The notes beneath the pieces are model-generated. The model was not told where the DNA came from. It was given only the letters and a program-made list of their open reading frames with translations, and ran no database searches. This document shows, piece by piece, positions 47,326 through 58,066 of a DNA stretch of 64,000 nt. Within the stretch, counting starts at the first letter, position 1. Each line of letters opens with the position of its first letter. Source of the stretch: Cladophialophora immunda (lineage: Eukaryota > Ascomycota > Eurotiomycetes > Chaetothyriales > Herpotrichiellaceae). The stretch is from positions 3,844,001 to 3,908,000 of the forward strand of contig NW_015622541.1 in the NCBI RefSeq assembly GCF_000835495.1. The letters are read 5' to 3'. A program made the position numbers and the translations under genes.

Positions 47326-48924
47326 AACAAGAGCGAATGAGACCGGCCAAAGGTGTCCAACCCAATGCATCATTTCATTATCAACGGGGGTGGGCAGATT
47401 GGGGAACACGGAAAGGGCGAAAGATTCTTCGGCACTTCATTATACGTCAGTGATTTCGGCAGTTCTTCCACGACGACATTTGGTTTATGACTTACGACTT
47501 ACTAATGCTCGATTGGCATTTTCGATTGTTCGACACGCACATAATAAATACCCCATTGGATTTTCGGATGGTACAAGGATGAGAATACGACAGCAACAAG
47601 GCACTGCAACTGAAGATTTTGGACATAGCATGAAGCTGGATAAGTGTGCAAGGACTGAACGGTACAAATATATAGCACACAACTACTTGATAAGGCATGA
47701 TATAGGCAACTGGCTTGGCAGTAAATAGATGAATAAAGAGGACCTATTACTTACACAATATTGGCTTTGTTTCGAATGCTGCCTTTCTCTATTTCTTCCC
47801 AAGGCGCTCATTACAAGGCGGAGATCATCCCATACCGTAGCTGGCAGTTGCTGAACCTATCTAGCCATGGAGTAGGAATACCCCGTACATCTCCTGATGA
47901 TAGAGAGAGGGCGATACCCCAACCACGACATGGGATCCGCCAAATCCCCATTTCGGGGCAAGGTCGGCACACCTGCTGCATCGTGGCGGCTCCCCAAAGC
48001 CTCGTCGCCACCAGTCGGTCGGTTGGAATCGTTTCTTCTTGCTCCAACAGATGTTCAGCCCAATCCCATCAATCTCATCTGCATACAACCGAGGAAATGG
48101 CTCTCTCAACCGTTAGTCGCAATGAAACAGCTGCTTTCCACTTTTCTCAGAGAGCTCTGCTGAAGGTCAGGCACACAGCCGGGAGAGAAGAGATGTCGCC
48201 AATTGCAGCTCATGGATGTCTTTCCAGTTTGAGATTCCCGATTCTCTGGTCAAAAAAGCTCGGAAACAAGAGCTTGGCGATTTGACGTCGATCTCGAAAA
48301 TCGACTTCTCCAAATTTGCTTGTAGCTGCCTTTCCATGGCCCTTGGTGGCGAGCTTAACCTTCGGCCAAATGGCTACAAAGGAGCTGATGGAGTCGGACA
48401 AATCCCGGGCTACGTCCCAGGAGTGTCCTCAATATCAACTCCCCACTCCCTCGATGATCACCTAGCTCGCTGGATGCCAGATGGGACCAGCTTGCGACCA
48501 GGTTCCCCGTCAGACTCGGGTCTGCTTTCGCGGGGACAATCATCAAGCAACCGGGCCAAGCAGAGGGCGCGAACCAGCCATCCGGGGTCCACAGTGACAT
48601 AAATGGTTCCCCTCCTCCCAAGAACGGATACACTTCCTCCTGGTCGACCGATCGCAGGAGGACGCCGTCAGAGCGGAACCGCAAGTTGCGAAATGAGGGG
48701 AGACACCGAGAAAGATGGAGAAGCCATGACCCACGAAGGAAAAGGGCGAGTATAAAGACAATCACTTGTTTTCCAGGCCTCCGGCAGTTGGAACTCCAAA
48801 GGCGCAGCACCATCCGCCGCAGAATAGCCCGAGTCTCCATCAGAAACCTGCAATAAGAGCTCTGTCTCTTTCGTTGTATGCTGTCTTGACCAGTACCGAC
48901 CATTCAATACCTGAGAATCACAAG
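47326..48924. other. 1.6 kb intergenic region
   Basis: Tandem + strand genes flank it. A plus-strand ATG frame at 48216-48602 (128 codons) resembles nothing and is opposed by an equally long frame on the minus strand. I see no repeat. Confidence 0.4.
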
Positions 48925-50001
48925 ATGCCCAACACCAAGACCGTTCACGTCCCCCATCTGGGCGGCATCGACGCCGCGTACCAGATGCCTCACCCCTATG
49001 ACGCGTCCAAGCCGACATTGATCCTCGTCAACAGCTTCACCACCTCGTCTGAGCTCTACCGAAAACAGTACGCCAACAAGGCGCTCACGGACAAGATGAA
49101 CCTTTTGGCTATCGAACTGCTCGGCCATGGCCAGACACGCACCAAGTCTGAGAACTTTACATACTGGGACACCGCGATCATGAACATCCAGGTCATGGAC
49201 GCGCTTGGCATCAAGAAGGCCTTCGTCCTGGGCACAAGCCAGGGCGGGTGGATTACGGTGCGGATGGCGCTGTTGGCGCCCGACAAAGTATGGTTTCCAT
49301 GACACCACCACCCTCACCCGACCGACCACCCGATGCTGACCTGTCTGTTGTAGATCCAGGGCATCATCCCCCTCGGCACCTCGCTGGACTACGAGTCCGA
49401 GCGCACGCGCAAGCTCGGCTGCTGGGACGGCGTCGCCGCCTGCACGGGCCCCATCGACAAGTGGACGAGCAAGACCCCGACGCCCGACTTCCAGCCCGAC
49501 TTCGAGTACTGCGACTTCCTGATCGACATCGGCTTCGGCAAGAACTGCCCGCAAGAGACGCGAGACTTCTGGCGCAAGACCATCCAGGCGAACTACCAGG
49601 GCGACGACGGCCGCCGACGCGCGCGCATGGCCGCGATCAATCTGCGCGAACGAGACGGCCTGCACGGCCGGTTGTTCGACGTCAAGTGTCCGGTCATGTG
49701 GCTACATGTGAGAAATCCCCTGTCCTCGCCCCTTCGCCCCTTCATGAGAAACTGATTTCACGATGTGATGCGGGTCTGCGTAGACGTGTGTGTGTGTGAG
49801 AGAGATGCTAACGTGAGAGTCGTGTAGGGTTCAGACGACGTTGTCTACAGCGTGGCCAATGCCGAGCAGGAGATCAAGCTCTTCGTCAACTCGCCGAAGG
49901 CAGAATTGGTCGTGGTGCCCGGCGGCGCACACTTCTTGTCCGCCTCGCACCCGAAGGAGGTCGACAACGCGCTGATTGCGTTTGTGGGCAAGTATGCCTG
50001 A
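48925..50001 (+). CDS. Alpha/beta hydrolase
   Basis: Three exons (48925-49287, 49354-49707, 49828-50001), all phase 0, give 296 residues. The nucleophile elbow is GTSQGG with Ser105; Asp243 in GSDD (240-243) and His274 in PGGAHF complete the triad. The oxyanion strand is LILVNSFTTSSELY. This resembles the enol-lactonase and esterase branch of the superfamily. Its substrate is unknown; fungal members act in aromatic breakdown or secondary metabolism. No signal peptide, so cytosolic. The sequence from about 49380 to 49690 uses strikingly GC-rich third codon positions, unlike the AT-richer flanks, and intron 2 (120 nt) contains a TG repeat. The ATG lies in a good context (CAAGATGCC). Confidence 0.88.
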
Positions 50002-53000
50002 ACTCGAATGCGAGAGTCATCGTGAAGACGGAACAGAGTACGCGGAAGCCATCTTTACTGGCGCCCCTCCTGTAGCTAGTCCGCTCACCGGTTTCTGTGA
50101 TCGAGTTTGTCCCTCGTATGTACGATGTATTCCCGAACCATAAAAGCTCTTTGACCTGGAAATTGCCGATGGAGAGTCTGCTAGTAAATATCTGGAGATC
50201 ACCATGTCGGTGACAGTTTATATGCCGTTGCGATTAAACAGCAACTTAAGGCGCTATGTACGTGATGGCGACTGTGGCTTCGCCCCGCTGCGATGCACCG
50301 TCTCCATCCTTTCCCCCCTTTACCGCGCCAGCCTTGCGGGCACGAGGCTCCATCCTGACCCTCGGACACTTCGACGGACACCCACTCCGCCTGAGCTGGT
50401 CTCAATATCGCTGATGCGGTTGGAATAAGGGAAATCTGAGTCTAAAGCATTGTATTTCGACGTGGTAATCTGCCTGGATATCTCTCTGCCTCTCCTTTCC
50501 GTGCTGGGGAAACGTCGCCTTGATCGCCAGGACCTGTCCCAGCCTGAACACTCTGATCGTTTACGGGAGGAAAAGGGGGGTTTTTCGTTCGGAGTTGATC
50601 GTGTAGAGGAACTTTGGACTTGAAAACGTAGATGTCCGTCTTTCTGGATCTGTGAACCGGTCAAAGCATGGTGAAAAGCGTGGACAGAAAGGAGATGGAA
50701 GGTGACCTAGGTAGGACAACCTGTTGTAGATGCCTCTAGGGCAGAGTCTAAATGGCGTACCAAAGATAGAATTGCATCCAGTGTATGAATTGAGCACAGT
50801 TGCTTCAGAGTCAAGCGTTTCCCATTGTCCATGGCCGCCGCTTACAGACAATACAAGCCGCGCAGCCCCAACCGCAGCAGTCAAGGCCCAAGACAGGGCG
50901 CGGCTGATGCTGTTATTGCGGCTGAAGACGACAACAGTCTCCGCTTTGGACGAATCTTTTTCGTGTTTTTGATTCAATTCCTGCCGGTCTCTGTCCATCC
51001 AGAGATTTTCTTGCTCTTTAAAACATCCTTGACGAACAAAGATTCAGGCGTTGTTTGTCCACACACTGACCGAATACCTCGACAGGCAAACAATCTCTTT
51101 CTGGGAGGAGAATGTGAGACGGGATCACATCCGTTGGTGAGAGACAGAGATGCATGTTTTAACAAGGAGATGGTGACTCTCTTTGTGGTCCTTGCAGGAT
51201 TGATGGAACACAGCCGGAACTGACATTTTGGGAGCAGAGCCTACAAAGACCCTAACTCGATGCCACAATGCTCGACCATCGACGACGACGAGGCCATCTT
51301 GGCCAACGCCTTCCTGATGTCCTGCAACCCATCCTTCGGCATTGCAGACGTTGCTCCTGGTGAGAAGATCCAGTATGGCAGACGCCCACTATCCGATTTC
51401 CCAGCAATAAATGCGACACCGAGACATCAGAATATGACAACGAACTGAAGCCAGCGCCCAAAAAACATGGCAATGAGGATACTTACCAGCAAGAGCCAAG
51501 CCAAGGCGTACGTTTCCCAAGTGGACCGTCGAGTCGTTCAGCGAAAGGCCCTCCAAGAGACGGAATTGAAACACAGAACCATGCATTGTAAGTTTCCGAT
51601 CCCTGACTCAACTTCCAAGCATCAACCGAAGCCAGCCCATGATGACCAGGTAACCCTCTTTCAATATGCACGAGCCCAAGGGCACCTGCGTAAATGCGAG
51701 CAGAAGCTTATACTTATCTGACCGGGTTGGGTCATTCTTTGCTGCCACTCTCTGCCTTTTGGTTTGCACGTATGCTGATTCGAGTCTCGGGTAACTGTGT
51801 TCAAGCCTGTACCTACCGCCTGCGAAAACAGAACACTCTGCGCACTTGTTGACCGTTCGTTGATGCTCGAATGGAATGCTTCGACGTCACTTGACAGAAA
51901 GTAAGTAGCCTACTCCGCCCGATCCATGCTTGGTCCCCTTCCCGTGATGATGTTATTGTTACCATTGAGTTGCGTCTCCTAGAGATGATGAAATCCTCTG
52001 TTCGATTTGCTCTGACAAGGATTATTGCGACCACTATTGCCTATCCCATATCCCATATCCGAGGGAAACAGACCACTGACTTGCTCTTCCACCCCAGGAG
52101 CATTGATTGGCAGCATCCTCGAAACCGTCGAGACTCTAGCCATTGTCGCCCACCTCCGCAGAGCAGGATCGGGGGAATGGATGCTTCAACGGAGAGGGAC
52201 GCAGGCATGATGCTCGGCCACTTGAAGCTGGGGCAATGGGTTCTGGCAAGCATGAACTGCTCAAAAGTCTCAGCGAACCGCAGGCTGAACAAGACCACAT
52301 TGGCGCAGACACTGGTACCCGAGATCTCGATGGCATTCGGAGAGTAAGGAACGCACCCTGAGAGGCTGTACGCTTTCTCGAATCGAATCGGTGTAGTCTG
52401 CATAAGACACCGAATATTCGCTGTGCTCATTCTCCGGTGATGAGGGATATGTTGTTCCTCGTACGAGGTGTACATTTCGTGGGAGACTGGAGTTATTCAG
52501 TGGAAGCAAAGTTTGACGGGAGGCTCAGCACCAGGTGGCGCGCCCAGCCTCCAGACGCACCGCCACTTCGCATCCACCCCCCTTTCACACTTCTCCTCCT
52601 CTCCCAAGACCTTCAATTCTAAATCGTCACACAGGATCATCTTTGGAAGTTTTCATTAGCACGCCAGGTGTAATTTGTCGCCTTGACACATCATGGTGCG
52701 TTGCAACCCACCCAGCCTCGCAGATCCGCTCGTTCCTGCATTGACGATCCATGCAGGCTGCACGCGAAAAGCCGGAGATAGGCTGGTGAGGCCTGCTCAA
52801 GCCGCCAAACAGCGGCATCGCCCCTCCAAAGGATGACACGAACAAGCGCTGCGCCTCGCTTGATTGGACAGCCTCAACTAGAAACAGCGCGGGCATTGGT
52901 CGAATCCAGGGCAGATGTCGCATGCTGACAGATGGCGTTACGGGATTAAAGAGTCTGTGTGTCTTTGCGTGCAGGAAGCAGCTCGAGGTCTCAAGTACTC

Positions 53001-53172
53001 GGTAATGAACAGGGAGACCGTGGTCAACCGGAGTCGGTGGTCGTGGGATATAAAGGGACACAGTCTTCTGCGAACTCGAACACATTGGCAGGACTGAGAA
53101 CACCACTGACGGCGTCCCTGCAATTTCAGAGTCTCGCACCACACCTACAGAGCATTCTTTCGGTTGAACGCC
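50002..53172. other. 3.2 kb gene-poor region
   Basis: No gene is supported. On the minus strand near 51250-51600 there is a perfect GTAAGT donor (51481-51486) preceded by a coding-like frame containing PFAERLDGPLGKRTPWL. This recalls a loop of MFS-type sugar transporters, but I could not build a consistent gene around it. A GC-poor character and scattered short frames dominate. Confidence 0.4.
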
Positions 53173-54195
53173 ATGGCATTCGGCTTCGAGACAACCGGCG
53201 ATGAAATAGTCGACACTTTCAAGGACCAAGTCAAAGGCAAGACCTGTAAGTCCTAGTGTCCCCCAGACTTCGGGTGGAATACCTGCTCACGGATTCCATG
53301 GTTAGTCCTGATCACCGGTCCAACTCCAGGAGGAATCGGCGCCGAATCAGCGCTCTGTCTGGCGCGAGCGAGCCCCAAACACTTGATCCTCGCGGGCCGC
53401 TCAGGGCAGAAGATCCAACCCCTCATCGACCAAGTCCACGAGATCGATCCAAGCGTGAAAACCAGCTTCATCCAGCTCGACCTCGGGAGCCAGAAGTCCG
53501 TGCGGCAAGCGGCCGAGGATGTCAAGACACTCCTCGCCGCGGACAAGATAGACTGTGTGATGCTCAACGCCGCGATCATGGGGCCGCCATACGGCCTGAC
53601 GGACGACGGCATCGAGACGCAGTTCGGGACCAACCACCTGGGCCACTTCCTCCTGGGCAATCTCCTCCTGAAGAACGACCTGATCCGGTCCCGCCTCGTC
53701 ATCGTCAGCAGCTCGGCCTCGGAGCGCAGCGCAGAGTACGCCCTCCAGCCCCTGCGCGACGTGTCCTACGACCACGGCCGCGTCTACGACCCGATGCAAG
53801 CGTACACCTTCTCCAAGGCGTGCGGGATCCTCTACGGGAAGCGGCTTGCGAGACTCCTCCTCCCGAACCACAAGGACATGGCCGTCTTCAGCCTGAACCC
53901 GGGGAGCATCCGCACGAACCTCCAGGGCTACATGACCGGCGACGTGCGCGACAGAGCCATCGCAGTCGCCCGGCGGTATAACCCCGACTTCAAGGTCCCC
54001 GAGCCCAAAACCCTGCAGCAGGGCTGCGCAACTCAGCTGCGTGCTGCGCTGGACCCGGCACTGGCGGCCCACTCGGGCGCCTATCTTGACGACTGCCAGG
54101 TGACGAAAGTGGGCGTCCACGAGGGTCATGACAGATACATCGACGAGGTTTGGGAGCTCAGTGAACGGCTTGTAGGGGAGAAGTTCCAGTTCTAG
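53173..54195 (+). CDS. Short-chain dehydrogenase/reductase
   Basis: Two exons (53173-53245, 53306-54195) with a 60 nt phase-1 intron encode 320 residues. The cofactor motif is TGPTPGGIG (28-36, the TGxxxGIG form), NAA at 112-114 stands for the structural NAG, Ser160/161 is the catalytic serine, and Tyr191 with Lys195 (YTFSK) completes the site. Arg57 after strand 2 (LAGR) favours NADP. It belongs to the retinol dehydrogenase/WWOX-like branch (TNHLGHFLL, PGSIRTNL). The substrate is not predictable; similar fungal genes occur in secondary metabolism and detoxification. Third codon positions are very GC-rich, like the nearby hydrolase and unlike the AT-richer spacer. The ATG at 53173 precedes a short amphipathic N-terminus. 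Confidence 0.9.
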
Positions 54196-55136
54196 GTCGG
54201 GCTCCCCCCCGGCTGGGCTGGAATGGGATTCCCACATCGTCTGCCTCTTCGTCCTCCTACAGGGTGTTACTCGGGTAAACATGCCCGGGCGACTTATAAG
54301 CTGGCGGCAGGCAACATCAGTCAACTTCGGTCGCTTGTATGCCAAGATGCCAGGCAAGTGTGAGGTGTGGAACAATAAGACCGATTCAATCAACTTGGGT
54401 CAAACCTGTGTGGCTTACGCAAGCTCAAAGTCGAGAAGTCACACACGTTGGAGGCAAGTTGATGGAGTGAGTCCTTGTTACAGACTGTCACAATGTGTAT
54501 TTCCATCGGCATTTTGCTCATTCAGATTCATTCTGGGGTCATTGACCGGTTTTGACCACGCGAGTGGTCTCTGGACTAAACTAATACTCTTTGAACATCC
54601 TCATCGCTTAAAGAAATACGCGTTATTCCCTCGCTCAGGGTCCCTCATGCATCTCTCCCCTAAGTGAATTCTACCGACCAAGAATATAGCCCACATTCCA
54701 CTCTGCTTATTCCTACACCGTAGAGAAAGGCAGAAAGGGGACTCCTGCAAGGAGCTCTGGTCGCAAGACATGAACATGATAGCTACTTCCATCAACGCCA
54801 CTGCTGGAGCCAAGAAGAGATTTCGACAATATGCCCGACAATCGGGCGGGAACAGACAGAATACAGGTTGAGAGCCGGGCAGCCTCATCGAGTTGGTGTC
54901 CGATGAGGTGCTGACATTGGCCCAAGATGTTTCGAGGGTAGGTGTGGCGTGGAGTTGGCTTTTGTGGACGTGTTCAATTCTTCTCATGAATAGATCCCAT
55001 TTCGCATTGCACAGTCGAGAATCATTCGTCCGTATCAAAGTCGTCTAGTACATCTCAAGAGAATAAAGCTCGGGTTGCTGCTACAGGGGCGCTTTGCGTC
55101 GCTCCGGGAGTGAAGTACAATGGAGGAACGCCCACA
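54196..55136. other. Convergent intergenic region
   Basis: Holds the 3' ends of the dehydrogenase and SPG1 genes. No supported gene was found. Confidence 0.45.
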
Positions 55137-56116
55137 TCAGTTGACCGACTGATACAGTAGCAGCGGTTCGCCCACGTTTTCAATCTCCGGAATTGTGCAT
55201 TTCAGATCGAAAGCTTTGGAGAGCACTATTTTGAAGATCTTTTGGACATTGATGCTGTGGCTGGTGCTGCTGAAGATGAGACTGGCGCGCATAGCTTTTG
55301 CGAATCTTCGGGCCTATGGTGCACATGATGGTCAGTGCCTGGGAGGTGACTGGCACGGATCTTTTCAGCCTCACCTGATTGCTGATCTCCTCTTGATCCT
55401 CCCTTGGGAAATTAACAAAATGGTCGTACTTTGTACCGATCAAGAAAGGGATGGCAGTCTTGTTAAAGCCTCTACCCTGTCTGTACCACTCTTTTATGCT
55501 ATTGAGCGTTGATTTCCGCGTCAAGTCGAACATGAAGAGGATGGCGACGGCGTCGTTGCAGACAAGGGGGAGCATGTTGACAAACTCTCGTTGGCCACCG
55601 AGGTCCCAAATCGAAAAGGTGATTTCTGTGTTGCGTATCGAGATGGTCTTTTCCATGAAATTCACGCCTGACGGGGCATTAGCTTACGGGCGGCTAAATC
55701 ATCAGAGGGGGAGAGAGCGCACCCAATGTTTGTATGTAGTCTTCATCCCAACTACCCTCGACGTATTTGACCATCAGACTTGTCTTCCCTATCTGAGCAT
55801 CTCCGACCATTCCAACTTTGATAACGACACTGGATTTGCTGGACGGCTGTGGCTGTCGGTTCTCTTGATACTGTGTTTGTTGATGTCCGCCCATTCCAGA
55901 ACCAGGTCTTGACGTCGGCTGTTGGTAAAGGCTGGGAGAGTTATATCTCTGATTGGAGTCACTGTCCATCGGCGGGGTTGCGGTAACAGTGGAAGTCTGG
56001 GATTGATGGCCGCTCTGGATCGCGGTAGTGTCTTCTGGGGGCTGGTCTTGGTCATTGACGATGTGAGGGCTGTATGCCGAATCGGCGGGGTATTCGGTGG
56101 GAGTGGTGGCATCCAT
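55137..56116 (-). CDS. SPG1: Spg1/Tem1-type small GTPase
   Basis: Three exons (55723-56116, 55375-55667, 55137-55313) with 55 and 61 nt introns give 287 residues. Spg1/Tem1 is the spindle-pole GTPase that triggers the septation initiation/mitotic exit network. The GTPase domain starts near residue 97: P-loop GDAQIGKTS (105-113), the switch I region with DEDYIQTLGVNFMEK, DLGGQ in switch II (153-157; note Gly-Gly before Gln) and TKYD (210-213). The C-terminus lacks a CAAX box, as expected for this family. The first 95 residues are a Gln, Pro, Ser and Thr-rich disordered extension, absent from yeast and fission yeast proteins of about 200-245 residues. The ATG at 56116 is the first of the frame. 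Confidence 0.93.
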
Positions 56117-56474
56117 GGCTGGAGCGACAACGAGTGAAGGACGGGCGAGAGGAAACGATGGAAGTTAGCTTTGAAAGCCTGCGGATGAAGCCTTGGGTCG
56201 ACTCATGCAGCGTGGATGAGCGTCGGTCTGAGGCTGCGGATGTGGTCAAAGGATGAAGTTTTGGTGTGTAGGTAAGGCAGGGTTGACAGGAGCCCTTACA
56301 TAGCGAATCAACACTCGAGGCACGCTCGACCACGGACGACGCGTCTACGTACCCCAATCAGCGCCGAGAAAGTCACATTATCAAGCTTCGACAGTGAGCG
56401 CGTTACAGTTTGGAGGATCGGGTTCCTTTTCAGTCATATGAATACTCGTCATCATCAATAACGCCTTTCATGGG
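56117..56474. other. Intergenic, SPG1 promoter and DUF202 gene terminator
   Basis: A 358 bp spacer between tandem minus-strand genes; nothing else is seen. Confidence 0.45.
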
Positions 56475-57107
56475 TTAGGTCCGATATAATACACTCGCAG
56501 CCGCGGCAGCCTGCCGCTGTCTCGACGCCTGCACTTCAGCCCCCAAGAACAATGCACAAGCGGCAATAATCGCAGTCGAGACTACTCCAAAGATGATTTG
56601 GGTCTTCATCCCTGTCTGGACCAAAGCCCGCCGTCTCGCGTACTTTGTGACTGTCCGCATGTAGATGCCCAATCCGCTCACCAGACACGCCAGGGAAAGA
56701 ACCCAGAAGATGATTCCGAGTGGGTGGGATAGACGCTCTTCTAGGGATGTGGGCTGGCTCTTCAGATGGAAGTTGATGAAGATGGCAACGGCGACAACAG
56801 CCATGTAGATGGACAGCCGGAGCCAGGATAAAAATGTCCTTTCGTTGGCACAGTGATCGCGGGCATCAGATGAAACATTGGAAAACAGGAGAGGCGCATA
56901 GAGAGGTCGCAGGAGAAACATTTTGATGGGGTTTCCGGGATGATTTCTGTGTCACATATTGATTAGGCATCTGCCTCTCTGCGCACCGTCCCCGTGAAGA
57001 ACTTACTCGTCAACGTTGATGGTGGCACTGAAGGGATTGTAGAGGATATGCCAGGCATCCTCCACCAGCGGAGGAGGACTGATGTCTGGGTCCGTGGGCG
57101 GTGGCAT
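56475..57107 (-). CDS. DUF202 (YidH-type) membrane protein
   Basis: Two exons (57007-57107, 56475-56946) with a 60 nt phase-2 intron give 190 residues. Three hydrophobic helices lie at about 80-102, 115-137 and 155-175. Before the first is the DUF202 hallmark DHCANERTFLSWLRLSIYM. Fungal members include vacuolar transporter chaperone-associated and small stand-alone proteins; this one has only the membrane part, so no catalytic VTC domain. Function is unknown. The N-terminal 45 residues are proline-rich and cytosolic by charge. The start at 57107 is the first ATG of exon 1; an internal ATG at about 56921 would drop the leader but keep the domain. Confidence 0.85.
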
Positions 57108-58066
57108 ATTTATTGTGGATGGCGGCACGAAGACAACTGGTCAAGCTGGAAACGCACCTTTATGGATGGATGTTCTGATTTGACGGATGCTGTGTGAATA
57201 CAAGGAGCTGGTGGTTGGAATGGCAAAGCTTTGGATGATTCGCGAGGCTCTAAAATGACGCAACCGATCCAAGGGCGAGCAGTGCAGCCCCAAGCAAGGC
57301 GTGACTAGCCCAAGCTCCAGGATTGCGGCACCCCGGTAGCCCCAAGGCTGCCTCTGGAGGATACCGAGTACTGAGCTGGTGAGCACATACCTACCCAGGT
57401 ACGGAGTACATGGGCGTACTGTCACGACCAGAATAAAAACTTCATGGTCACGGATATGCGTTCGCGCCCGATGACCATGCACATTAGTACCTGATCAAGC
57501 ATATTTTCTTCTTTTCGCCATCGGCGTTACACAGCAAGTACCTGGTGTCCTCGTGCTCGACCTGGCAGCCGGAGCCGGGCGAGGATATCTACAAGTAGTA
57601 TGCATATCAGCAACCCCCGGCCCTTGCCCCCCGTCCAAACGATAGGCACCGAGAGGCACCAATGACGCCTGAGAGCACTGATAAAAGCAGCCCCCAGGTC
57701 CCTGGAAGCAGTTAAGCGCAGGCGACAGCTGGTGCTCGATTTGGTCACTGTAGCCGATGGCATTGGGGACTCGCCTTGCGCACATGTGCGGAGTAACTAG
57801 TTCGTCCTAGAGCTTTATCAGTTGAGCAACCAACCCTCGCTGCAATTTCGACCATATCTTCTCAACCTTGATCCAAAGCGGAAATGTGCATGATTCGTGG
57901 TGCCGTCGTTCTTCCGCAGCTTGTTTTTCGATATATAGTGATCTAAAGGTCCTCTTCCACCTGAGCATGCCACCCATTCCTGTCTCATGAGATAGTGGAG
58001 TAATCCGTGGTCCCGTTCGAGTCACCGCCAGAAAGTATTTGATTCTCGTCAACAGGCCTGCCCAGC
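57108..58066. promoter_or_regulatory. Divergent region between DUF202 and MATE genes
   Basis: Must hold both promoters. It contains a TACGGAGTAC word at 57402-57411 that also occurs at two other places in the window. Reverse-strand sequence near 57785-57830 has a weak resemblance to a tRNA D-arm but no T-arm. Confidence 0.4.

Noticed and set aside
48216..48602. Plus-strand ATG frame of 128 codons before the hydrolase
   Set aside because: The minus strand is open over the same interval and neither product is recognisable.
48904..49665. 253-codon minus-strand frame
   Set aside because: It lies opposite the alpha/beta hydrolase exons and has no protein-family signal.
51250..51680. Possible MFS transporter exon on the minus strand with a perfect GTAAGT donor
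   Set aside because: Two frames read equally well before the donor, and no acceptor gives a continuing membrane protein. No helices are found around it.
53401..54393. 330-codon minus-strand frame
   Set aside because: It is the reverse of the GC3-rich dehydrogenase gene.
57785..57830. Minus-strand GCTCAACTGATAAAGC resembling a tRNA D-arm
   Set aside because: No T-arm or acceptor stem follows at the right distance.
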